Of a stretch of DNA of 9,655 nt, positions 1-5,684 are shown piece by piece (the first letter of the stretch is position 1; each line of letters begins with the position of its first letter). The notes below the pieces were generated by a model. The model did no database searches and was not told where the DNA came from. It was given only the letters and a program-made list of their open reading frames with translations. Origin of the DNA: JAZKFR01 sp040386295 (GTDB lineage: Bacteria > Pseudomonadota > Gammaproteobacteria > Burkholderiales > Rhodocyclaceae); contig JAZKFR010000129.1 in NCBI GenBank assembly GCA_040386295.1, positions 1-9,655 of the forward strand. The letters are read 5' to 3'. The translations under genes were made by a program, and so were the position numbers.

Positions 1-60
1 GTCACTTTCGTATTGGAACCCCATCACGCTGTCGTCTGCATAGCGCACAAGGATGGGTAA
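1..60 (-). pseudogene. Group II intron-type reverse transcriptase fragment (YADD motif), cut at the window edge
   Basis: Read on the minus strand, the first 60 bases encode LPILVRYADDSVMGFQYESD with no stop. VRYADD followed by a hydrophobic stretch and GF is the catalytic palm motif of reverse transcriptases, and the form VRYADDxVxGF is typical of group II intron-encoded RT/maturases. The two Asp of YADD would bind the catalytic metals. The gene would continue to the left, outside the window, toward the thumb and maturase domains. Its upstream part should lie at higher coordinates, but the frame meets a stop at about 73-75 and the IS element begins there. The gene therefore seems truncated or interrupted by the IS. 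I found no RT-like sequence on the far side of the IS (1308-1353), so a simple insertion is not shown. With only about 20 residues visible, a retron or other RT remains possible. Confidence 0.55.
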
Positions 61-67
61 TCCCCCC
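56..67 (+). repeat. Left inverted repeat of the IS3-family element
   Basis: GGTAATCCCCCC is the exact reverse complement of 1296-1307. Inward, TTAATAACAT (73-82) resembles the matching right-end segment with one difference. The bases to the left (ACAAGGAT) do not match the sequence outside the right repeat, so the outermost tip is diverged or lost. Confidence 0.75.
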
Positions 68-127
68 GGAAATTAATAACATGTAAAAGTAGAGAGCTTA
101 AAGCCTGCGAGGCGGAAAGCGTTTTTA

Positions 128-397
128 CAGAGGAAGACGAGCAAATACAGCGATAGCCAAATCATTGCGATTTTGAAACAAGGTCAATCCGGGGTACCGG
201 TAGGCACGCTATGCCGTGAACACGGCATGAGTAGCGCGACGTACTACAAATGGCGCAGCAAGTATGGCGGCATGGATGCGAGCCTAATGGGTCGGCTGAA
301 AGAGCTTGAGAGCGAGAACCGGTGGCTTAAAAAGATGTACGCAGATGCCCAGCTCGATGCTGACATTTTGAAAGAAGCGTTAGCAAAAAAGTGGTAG
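128..397 (+). pseudogene. IS3-family OrfA (HTH DNA-binding subunit), start codon missing
   Basis: OrfA of IS3 elements binds the terminal repeats and modulates transposition, and its C-terminal leucine zipper mediates assembly. The homologous reading runs from about 128: RKTSKYSDSQIIAILKQGQS, then an HTH region (GTLCREHGMSSATYYKWRSK) and a heptad-like coiled coil (LMGRLKELESENRWLKKMYA), ending EALAKKW with TAG at 395-397. The length of about 89 residues is normal. No ATG or GTG is present in this frame between the stop at 77-79 and the body of the protein. The codon where family members start is CAG or AGG here, and the first usable initiator is TTG at 173, inside the conserved region, so the native start seems lost. 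A heptamer A AAA AAG (385-391), the classic site for programmed -1 frameshifting into OrfB, is intact. Confidence 0.75.
385..391 (+). promoter_or_regulatory. Slippery heptamer A AAA AAG for programmed -1 frameshift
   Basis: The OrfA frame reads GCA AAA AAG TGG TAG. A AAA AAG is the standard IS3-family slippery sequence, and a slip back by one base gives VVAPFARRQMA, which looks like the usual start of the OrfB part. In this copy the -1 frame then runs into the heptamer array and stops at TAG 505-507, so the full fusion transposase cannot be made by the normal mechanism. Confidence 0.6.
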
Positions 398-412
398 CGC
401 CATTTGCACGAC

Positions 413-457
413 GGCAAATGGCAAATGGCGCATGGTGCATGGTGAATGGTGAATGGT
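413..457 (+). repeat. Heptanucleotide tandem array at the OrfA/OrfB junction
   Basis: Two GGCAAAT units (413-419 and 420-426) are followed by GGC, then four heptamers: GCATGGT twice (430-443) and GAATGGT twice (444-457). All six resemble one another, as if expanded by slippage from one seed. The frame entering the array after the -1 slip is VVAPFARRQMA, while the conserved OrfB sequence resumes after it (VADRQVSVRR) in a frame shifted by +1. A net gain of one or four heptamers gives exactly this shift. Confidence 0.8.
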
Positions 458-1282
458 GTCGTGGCGGATCGGCAAGTGAGCGTGCGACGCAGTTGCACAT
501 TGTTTAGCCTTAGCCAAACGTGCTATCGCTACGCGGCAAAACAGCCAGATGAGAACCAAGCGCTTGCCGATAGCTTGCTGGCCTTGTCCTACCGCTGCCG
601 TACCTGGGGCTTTGGTCTGATGTTTTTGCCTCTGCGGAACGTGCAAGGCAAGCGTTGGAATCACAAACGCGTGTACCGAGTTTACTGTCAGCTCAAGCTC
701 AATCTACGGATCAAACCGCACCAGCGGATACAGCGCACCAAACCCGAAGCGCTCGCGATACCCGCGCACCCGAATGCATGTTGGTCAATGGACTTCATGC
801 ATGACCAACTCACCGATGGGCGCAGCTACCGCAGCTTAAATGTCATCGACGACTTCAATAGAGAATTGTTGTGTACCGAGATTGATTGTTCGCTACCCAG
901 CGAACGCGTCACGCGCGCGTTAGATCAAGTGAGCTAATGGCGCGGCACACCTGCCGCGATTAGAAGCGACAACGGGCCTGAATACCTCAGTAGCACGGTC
1001 AAGGCATGGGCGCAGCGGCGGGGCATTGAGCTTAAATTTATCCAACCCGGCAATCCGCAACAGAATGCCTACATCGAGCGATCGAGTAGAACGGTGAGAA
1101 CCATGCGCCGCGAGCTGCTCAGCCCCAATTTGTTTGGCCATATCGAAGAGGTGCAAGAAGCAGCAACTGCATGGGCGTACGCTTACAATCACGACCGGCC
1201 AAGCATGGCACTGAACGGGCTGACGCCTATTCAGTGCTTGCAGGCTTATCTAAACAGCCAACAACAACCCTCTCCTTTGTGA
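446..1282 (+). pseudogene. IS3-family OrfB (DDE transposase) with an internal TAA stop
   Basis: OrfB supplies the RNase H-like DDE catalytic core that cuts and joins DNA ends. The first part, from ATG 446, holds the HTH_21-like segment (WGFGLMFLPLRNVQGKRWNH) and the first catalytic Asp in WSMDFMHD (codon at 791). The frame stops at TAA 935-937, then continues in the same frame with WRGTPAAIRSDNGPEY (second Asp, codon 968) and NAYIERSSRTVR (Glu, codon 1076), giving the classic D-35-E spacing, and ends TPIQCLQAY...SPL with TGA at 1280-1282. Family members have Glu where the stop lies (V-I-E-W-R-G), so one G-to-T change would explain the TAA. The residues after the Glu (SS) differ from the usual YN or FN, a further sign of decay. 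Without readthrough only a 163-residue piece lacking two of three catalytic residues is made. Confidence 0.85.
935..937 (+). other. In-frame nonsense codon (TAA) inside OrfB
   Basis: The flanking reading is RALDQVS, stop, WRGTPAAIRSDNG. Homology to IS3 OrfB continues without a break or frame change on both sides, so this is a point nonsense mutation and not an indel. It separates the first Asp from the second Asp and the Glu. Confidence 0.85.
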
Positions 1283-1295
1283 TGTTGTTAAGAAT

Positions 1296-1307
1296 GGGGG
1301 GATTACC
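1296..1307 (+). repeat. Right inverted repeat of the IS3-family element
   Basis: GGGGGGATTACC is the reverse complement of 56-67. The following GTCTGAC, read inward as GTCAGACGG, probably still belongs to the IS tip, but the left side does not preserve it. Confidence 0.75.
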
Positions 1308-1353
1308 GTCTGACGTAGGGAGCTTAATAGGATTGAAATTACGCAATGTTTAA
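1308..1353. other. Short junction between the IS and the AT-rich gene pair
   Basis: This stretch holds the outer tip of the IS and about 40 AT-rich bases before the methyltransferase stop codon. I see no clear hairpin with a T-run, so the terminator of the minus-strand pair may have been removed by the insertion or may lie beyond the IS. Confidence 0.4.
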
Positions 1354-1929
1354 TTATTTGGATCCCAATATCCAAATGCGCGCAGGTGGGATGTTGGAAA
1401 AAATTATTTTCCCCTTGCTCCAATTTAAGCCAGTTGGTGGGACAAATGGTGGCATCCAGAAATATGAGTATTGAATTAGCCTAAATTCTTTCGATCTTTG
1501 ACGGATATGCGATATAGCGGATATGATTTTTTTTGTTTCGTGCTTTTTCAACGACCTGAATGGTATAGATGAAACAATCGTTACTGAAGTGCTGTTTTCA
1601 AGATCTAACTTACTGATCTCTGTGGCACAACAGCACCTTATATTAATTCCAGAAAATTTAGATCTCAATATCTCCGTTAGTTTTTGAGATTTTTCAAAGA
1701 CTGTGATCTTGCTTGCGCATTCACTCAGGTCAATTAGTACCCTTGTAATTGACCCCGTTCCAGCTCCGAGTTCGATGATTTGCCCAGGAGGGCTGCTAAA
1801 AACCTCTTTGGCAACCGATCTGCTTAATGAATCACTGGAGGGGAAAATTGAGCCCACACTCCTCGGATTGCGAAGATATTCAAGCCAGAAGGTTATCAAT
1901 GAGGCAATTGAATTTCTTTGAGGTCCCAT
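1354..1929 (-). CDS. PmtA-like phospholipid N-methyltransferase (SAM-dependent, class I)
   Basis: The protein probably methylates phosphatidylethanolamine headgroups at the inner face of the membrane with S-adenosylmethionine. It is 191 residues, close to the roughly 200 usual for the soluble bacterial PmtA type. Seen: an amphipathic N-terminal stretch with LRNPRSVGSIFPSS (residues 19-32), like the RNPRxxGAxxPSS segment of this family; SAM motif I IELGAGTGS (52-60); an acidic residue ending beta 2 (E79); VSSIPFRSL (119-127) at the active-site position; and a C-terminal NIPPARIWI (179-187), matching the family's LPPAxVY ending. The ATG at 1929 overlaps the upstream gene by 34 bases and has no visible Shine-Dalgarno. 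A TTG at 1899 overlapping that gene's TGA is an alternative start. Either way translation is probably coupled. A KsgA-like rRNA dimethylase or another small-molecule methyltransferase is less likely, because those lack the RNPR/PSS and LPPA ends. AT-rich composition suggests transfer with its neighbour. Confidence 0.72.
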   Translation of the reverse strand: MGPQRNSIASLITFWLEYLRNPRSVGSIFPSSDSLSRSVAKEVFSSPPGQIIELGAGTGSITRVLIDLSECASKITVFEKSQKLTEILRSKFSGINIRCCCATEISKLDLENSTSVTIVSSIPFRSLKKHETKKIISAISHIRQRSKEFRLIQYSYFWMPPFVPPTGLNWSKGKIIFSNIPPARIWILGSK

Positions 1930-3728
1930 ATGCGAAATGAAAGATATTCGTTTATTAACTTTTCATCATTGCAGCGAGCAATCCCAAGAGGGCAGAGCTC
2001 TGATAGTTGTAACGTTGCCTTGCCATGGCCTTGTAAGGGCAGCCCTGAATATTGAAGAAGCTTAGTTCCTAAAAATGCCAAATCCGTGGGAGCAGGGTGT
2101 TTTGAAATTTCTCTATTGATAAGATTTGATGTGATTTCATACCATGTCAAAAAGCGAATATTAAGAGTCGAGGAAAATGAATTTAATGGCTCTGTTAAAA
2201 ACTTTTCGCTATTTTTCATAGTCTTTGAAAACATCGGTTGATGATCGCCGAACCATAAAAAAATCCTTGGCTTTTCGGAGTTAAGCCAATTATTTCTGAG
2301 CGAGATTATGGCGTCGTTCGTTTCTTTCAACCTGTTAATAAAATCAACCAAAGAGGCGGGTAGGCTCGATGCGTTGTTTAGAAAATCAGGATGTGCGTTT
2401 TTTATAGAATCAAATTTCTCCGCATGTGGCCCGTGGTTTTTTATAGTGAGAATAAATAAGAATATGGGTTTGCCATCTTGATTTTTGTCAATCAACTCGA
2501 TTGACTTTTTGAAGATTGCCGAATCTGAAGTGGATTGCCAGTCGGTGGTTATACCCAGATCCTCAGTGGCATAAAATTCGTCAAATCCATAGCTTTTATA
2601 AGCTTCTCTCGCGTTTAAAAAATTGCCAGCGACGGGATAAACGGCAATTGTTCTGTACCCAAGTTGTTTGAAATGGCTAGCCAATGACGATTGAAGATGA
2701 GGGACTATACTTCGCGGCGCATAGGCGCCTCCCTCCCCAAATACACGCCAATCGTATCCAGATAGAAATGCAAACTCTGACAGCCAAGTGCCGCCACCAT
2801 GGGTATGCACAAACAAAGGCCCATAAATTCCAGGATATTTCTTATTTTCGCCAAAAATCTCAAAATTACACAGCTCAGTAGTATCGCATGCACTCAATAT
2901 TTTCGGATTGAACAAGCTTTCATTTAGCACTGAAATTACGTCAGGTCGATAATTTTTTATTGTTTTTCTATTGTTGTCACTGGTTTCCTCAAATAAGGCA
3001 TTTTCTACCTTTTTTGGAACATCAAAATTCGTTGATCTTCTAGTAAAAAAAATTTCGACAAGATCAAAAATTGAGTTTTGATGATTTTCCTGGACAAGGT
3101 TTCTATTAAGTGCTTTACCAGCTTCTTGATTAACTTGGTTTTCATCTAAACTAAAATAGTTATTTTTTGAGATCCTGACTTCATCAGACCCATATGCGAC
3201 GCTTAGAATACATATTGAAAACAGTGCTAGTTTATTTTTGTTCAGATTTCGCCTTTTTTCCGACCTCATGAACCAATATGAAATTGCTATTATAAACAAC
3301 GCACTCGAGGCGATTAACAGACCGAGTAGTGGATAATTAAAGAATAAAATTGAATTTTCTTTTAGGTCACCAAAAAAGAAGTATAAATCAGCGATTGTAA
3401 GTGGCACGCCGAGATAGTGAATTTTGTTAAGACTCCCAGCCACGATCAATCCAAATATAAAAAAAGTGGCTATTGCCGAAAACGCTGGCCGTCCGCTAAG
3501 TAAAAGCATGCCAAAAAATGCCATTACTCCTATCTTCCAGGTTATCGACATGGTTGAGTTTTTTTGAATTAGCCACGCCAGCTTTAATGGCCCAAAAAAG
3601 TTTTGGTTGTCTATGTAATATTCAAAATATCCCAATGTGACCAACAACAAGAGGGCAAAGACAACAACCACAAAGCCTTTGCTTAAAAACTGCTCTTTGG
3701 GATTATTTAGATTATTTTGTTCGGCCAT
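1896..3728 (-). CDS. LTA synthase-like membrane phospho-headgroup transferase (alkaline phosphatase superfamily)
   Basis: This 610-residue inner-membrane protein should transfer a phosphorylated headgroup, such as phosphoglycerol or phosphoethanolamine, from a phospholipid to an envelope acceptor on the periplasmic side. About five hydrophobic segments lie at residues 16-36, 63-79, 82-101, 131-153 and 166-181, followed by a linker and an extracytoplasmic sulfatase-fold domain from about 262. Catalytic residues match the LtaS pattern: metal ligand E270 (SVLNESL), nucleophile T314 (HGGGTWLSE), H432 (IKNHGPH) and D495/H496 (FGDHQP). LYGYRT-like KQLGYRTIAVYP (354-365) also fits the family. LTA itself is a Gram-positive polymer, so in this genome a glycan, lipid A or capsule acceptor is more likely; the substrate cannot be read from sequence. 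It overlaps the downstream PmtA-like gene. The start at 3728 has only a weak GAGAAA-type Shine-Dalgarno. A pure sulfatase is unlikely, since there is Thr instead of the Cys/Ser-x-Pro-x-Arg signature. Confidence 0.78.
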   Translation of the reverse strand: MAEQNNLNNPKEQFLSKGFVVVVFALLLLVTLGYFEYYIDNQNFFGPLKLAWLIQKNSTMSITWKIGVMAFFGMLLLSGRPAFSAIATFFIFGLIVAGSLNKIHYLGVPLTIADLYFFFGDLKENSILFFNYPLLGLLIASSALFIIAISYWFMRSEKRRNLNKNKLALFSICILSVAYGSDEVRISKNNYFSLDENQVNQEAGKALNRNLVQENHQNSIFDLVEIFFTRRSTNFDVPKKVENALFEETSDNNRKTIKNYRPDVISVLNESLFNPKILSACDTTELCNFEIFGENKKYPGIYGPLFVHTHGGGTWLSEFAFLSGYDWRVFGEGGAYAPRSIVPHLQSSLASHFKQLGYRTIAVYPVAGNFLNAREAYKSYGFDEFYATEDLGITTDWQSTSDSAIFKKSIELIDKNQDGKPIFLFILTIKNHGPHAEKFDSIKNAHPDFLNNASSLPASLVDFINRLKETNDAIISLRNNWLNSEKPRIFLWFGDHQPMFSKTMKNSEKFLTEPLNSFSSTLNIRFLTWYEITSNLINREISKHPAPTDLAFLGTKLLQYSGLPLQGHGKATLQLSELCPLGIARCNDEKLINEYLSFRIWDLKEIQLPH

Positions 3729-3740
3729 GTGGATTTTTTC

Positions 3741-3822
3741 TCGATTTATGCTTTCTATCGAATATAAAATCGATCTCTTTGTGTAAATTCCAAAAATCGA
3801 AAATTTCGATCAGAAGATCGAT
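3741..3822 (-). promoter_or_regulatory. Candidate regulatory region with six ATCGA/TCGAT motifs and nested palindromes
   Basis: Six copies of ATCGA or its complement lie at 3741, 3757, 3769, 3796, 3806 and 3817, where chance would give well under one in 82 bases. Two dyads are perfect: ATCGAAAATTTCGAT (3796-3810, 7-base arms) and TCGATC-AGAA-GATCGA (3806-3821). They overlap, so a regulator could occupy either. A possible minus-strand promoter is TTTACA (3787-3782) with TATATT (3766-3761) at a tight 15-base spacing, or TATTCG at 17. One ATCGAT copy lies between the boxes, where a bound protein would block transcription of the transferase gene. Three GATC (Dam) sites are included. Function is inferred. 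Confidence 0.45.
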
Positions 3823-3871
3823 GACTTTGAATGAAGACGTGCCAATTGATAACACTTTGGCACGCTACGCA

Positions 3872-3919
3872 AATGGGAATGGGAATGGGAATGGGAATGG
3901 GAATGGGAATACGAATGGG
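3872..3919. repeat. AATGGG hexamer array (six perfect units, one decayed, one perfect)
   Basis: Six exact AATGGG units occupy 3872-3907, then AATACG (3908-3913) and a final AATGGG (3914-3919). The array lies 144 to 191 bases upstream of the transferase start. Perfect short tandem repeats change copy number by slippage, and one placed upstream of a surface-modification gene could alter its expression. It could also be a neutral microsatellite. Confidence 0.9.
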
Positions 3920-3978
3920 CTTTCAATATACCAGATGGTTTTTATTACCAAGATGTCCTGATTTATTAGACCACTACC

Positions 3979-5388
3979 CTATCGGAATGACCCGTAACGC
4001 ACATCCATATTTAGACTTAGATCGCTTAATCTCAAGTCTGTGCTAGAGGGCTCGAGGTCTTCCGATCTATAGATACGAATCGCTTTTAATGAGGGAAGAC
4101 TCGTCAAGTCAAGCCCGAGTGCCAAGGTTTTATCACCCTTGGGGTACCAGTGTGCGGGTAGCCGGAGTGCAGTGATCTCATTCGGCGGTAGATTTTGTAG
4201 GAATGTCTTACCCTCTTCAAAGCTTGCCTGAGTGTTGTTTAGACACAACTGGCTTAAACAGCTTGTGGGTAAGCACGAAGCTGGATTATCGGGCAAGGTG
4301 CCCAATTCAAGCGCCTCTATTCTGTCTTGGTTGTCAACGCACAATCCGTCCAACAAGGCCGCTAACGCTGATCCAGAGTAAGGCGATTGTGAAAAATCGA
4401 GGTGGTTAACAACAGGATGCTCTGTCAAGAAATCGTCTAACTCTTTTGCCGCCATGGTGGCCTTTGCCCCGAAGCAAAGAGTGCCTTGAGTGCCTGCGTG
4501 GAACGAATCGCTTGGCGCGTGGTAATGGCAGCGCACCAGTAATTCGTAATCGCCGGCTGCTTTGGCGCACGCTAGCAATGCTGGTGTCAAAAAAGAGGGC
4601 AGCTGGTTTTTTGAGCGCTGGCCAAAATCCGAGTCAAAAGCCTGCGCAGGTAATCTAGCCACAACCGCTACTCTAAAAGCTTGCTCTGCTATCGCTATGG
4701 TCTCTGCTCTGCCACTGGATAGCGACAAGGCGTAAGAGCGTGTGAGCAAATCAATAGCAGTAGCCACAGGGATTGGGTTTGTCTGTGCATCGTATGCCGC
4801 AAGCAGTATGCCCTCCTCTGCGCTCAGGTCTGAGGCGGATCGCCCATTGTTTTTTGCACCGCTTAGCCAAGAATGAATACCGAGCTGTTGCAGCAGCGCG
4901 GTATGGCCGTGCTTTTCGGCGCATGCTTGTAGGTGCGCGGTAAACCATGGATACGCTAACCCAGGTGGCGCATCTTTGCTTGGCGCGACTTTTGTTGCGA
5001 TCGACAAAAGAACGGCTTGCATTGACAGACTTGCTTCGTCAGCAGCAGCTTGTTGCGCTCGCAGCTCGGGTGTGTCGGTGCTCGAACGGGTTTGATCGTC
5101 TGGACTGGGTATGGGCGCATCTCGATAAAACGACTCAAGCAGAGTGACGGCTTGATCTGCGCTTAACGCCGTGATGCCAGCGAGCTGCATTGCAGCCTCG
5201 AGCCAATTCTCCTGATCCCGCAAGGCACACTGTAAATCTGCAAACTGCTTATCCGATATTGGGAAAGCGATATGGGCAGCGTCTACGGTGTCTGTGCTGG
5301 ATCGGCGAACATCCAAAGGACGGCGCCCTGGAAAATCTTCGAATGATCGGGCAAAAATTGATGAGACAGGAATGCTTGAATTCTCCAT
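3979..5388 (-). CDS. Unrecognised 469-residue protein, helical N-terminal part and LRR-like C-terminal part
   Basis: I do not recognise the family. There is no signal peptide and no membrane segment; the N-terminus is Ser/Thr/Pro/Arg-rich (MENSSIPVSS...RRSSTDT). Residues about 45-290 look alpha-helical and loosely repetitive: LQCALRDQENWLEAAMQLAG (52-71), LQACAEKHGHTALLQQLGI (153-171) and LLACAKAAGDYELLVRCHY (271-289) share a pattern. RSSTDT occurs at 30-35 and 101-106. Residues about 325-465 alternate leucine-rich strands (VNHLDFSQS, IEALELGTLP, LSQLCLNN, ITALRLPA, LKAIRIYRSEDL), like degenerate leucine-rich repeats, a common layout in bacterial effectors and protein-interaction proteins. 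The start is secured by TAAGGAAA (5400-5393) five bases before ATG. It stands alone, between the RTX gene and the AT-rich pair. A secreted effector is a guess; a plain cytoplasmic scaffold is equally possible. Confidence 0.7.
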   Translation of the reverse strand: MENSSIPVSSIFARSFEDFPGRRPLDVRRSSTDTVDAAHIAFPISDKQFADLQCALRDQENWLEAAMQLAGITALSADQAVTLLESFYRDAPIPSPDDQTRSSTDTPELRAQQAAADEASLSMQAVLLSIATKVAPSKDAPPGLAYPWFTAHLQACAEKHGHTALLQQLGIHSWLSGAKNNGRSASDLSAEEGILLAAYDAQTNPIPVATAIDLLTRSYALSLSSGRAETIAIAEQAFRVAVVARLPAQAFDSDFGQRSKNQLPSFLTPALLACAKAAGDYELLVRCHYHAPSDSFHAGTQGTLCFGAKATMAAKELDDFLTEHPVVNHLDFSQSPYSGSALAALLDGLCVDNQDRIEALELGTLPDNPASCLPTSCLSQLCLNNTQASFEEGKTFLQNLPPNEITALRLPAHWYPKGDKTLALGLDLTSLPSLKAIRIYRSEDLEPSSTDLRLSDLSLNMDVRYGSFR

Positions 5389-5392
5389 TACG

Positions 5393-5400
5393 TTTCCTTA
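5393..5400 (-). promoter_or_regulatory. Ribosome binding site of the 469-residue gene
   Basis: TAAGGAAA on the minus strand ends five bases before the ATG at 5388. It is the best Shine-Dalgarno of the window and fixes this start. Confidence 0.7.
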
Positions 5401-5684
5401 GTTAGCGTTCCTTCTGGGCTTAAAGAAGGCGTGCATACTCGCATATGTTTTACGGCTTATGCAGTAAAAGAAACCGGGAAGTTTTCGACTGAACTGCACA
5501 AACCAGGATGCGCATAAACGCCCTAGGTTTCGGGGCTAGGCGCTTAGAAAAGCTTGGTAAAACTGCGTACGACGATGATCGATGATTGAGCAAAAAATCC
5601 GCCTGTGTGCTCAGCCCAGCTTGAAGTGTACTGAGCTGAGCTGCTTGGATGATGCCAAGGCTCGGGGTGCAGCAGCAAACGCGC
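5401..5684. other. Intergenic region between the RTX gene and the 469-residue gene
   Basis: Besides the terminator at its right end, this gap should hold the promoter of the 469-residue gene, but I cannot pick a convincing -35/-10 pair. TTTACT with TATGCG at a 17-base spacing (minus strand, about 5468-5440) is only a weak match. A bulged dyad, CGCCCTAG (5519-5526) with CTAGGCG (5536-5542), is also present with no assignable role. No gene is seen. Confidence 0.5.
5591..5641 (-). terminator. Probable Rho-independent terminator of the RTX gene
   Basis: On the minus strand GCTCAGCTCAG (5641-5631) pairs with CTGGGCTGAGC (5619-5609), an 11-base stem with one G-U pair and an 11-base loop. A run of six T (5597-5592) follows, but 11 bases after the stem instead of directly, so efficiency is uncertain. 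It lies 44 bases after the RTX stop codon, the expected place. Confidence 0.5.

Larger units (their letters stand above)
56..1307 (+). mobile_element. Degenerate IS3-family insertion sequence (IS407-like), not autonomous
   Basis: The element carries an OrfA helix-turn-helix protein and an OrfB DDE integrase in the usual IS3 order, bounded by inverted repeats. GGTAATCCCCCC at 56-67 is matched perfectly by its reverse complement at 1296-1307, and the similarity continues inward less perfectly (TTAATAACAT on the left, TTAACAACAT on the right). The true tips probably lie a few bases further out: the right side reads on into GTCTGAC to about 1314, while the left tip is diverged, so no target duplication can be assigned. 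The length of about 1.25 kb is normal for this family. The motif wording (KYGGMDASLM, WSMDFMHDQL, WGFGL) points to the IS407-like branch, from memory rather than a search. OrfA lacks a start codon, the junction is frameshifted and OrfB has a nonsense codon, so the copy should be dead unless complemented in trans. Confidence 0.85.
3729..3978. other. Intergenic region upstream of the transferase/methyltransferase pair
   Basis: The 250 bases between the stop of the 469-residue gene and the transferase start hold no convincing gene. They contain the ATCGA motif cluster with nested palindromes (3741-3822), the AATGGG array (3872-3919) and otherwise AT-rich sequence. Short open frames over the array give only Met-Gly or Gly-Asn repeats and are products of the hexamer. 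Confidence 0.6.

Noticed and set aside
1703..1921. A plus-strand frame of 72 codons opposite the methyltransferase gene.
   Set aside because: The minus-strand frame carries clear methyltransferase motifs in the same interval, and the plus frame has none.
3920..3978. Possible terminator after the 469-residue gene, formed by TGGT and ACCA around an A/T loop.
   Set aside because: The stem is only four bases and the T-run is on the wrong side or too short to support a call.
3831..4046. Short plus-strand frames with Met-Gly or Gly-Asn repeats.
   Set aside because: They are translations of the AATGGG array and have no ribosome binding site or similarity to a known protein.
5519..5542. Dyad CGCCCTAG / CTAGGCG as a second terminator.
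   Set aside because: The stem has a bulge and no T-run of useful length follows on either strand.
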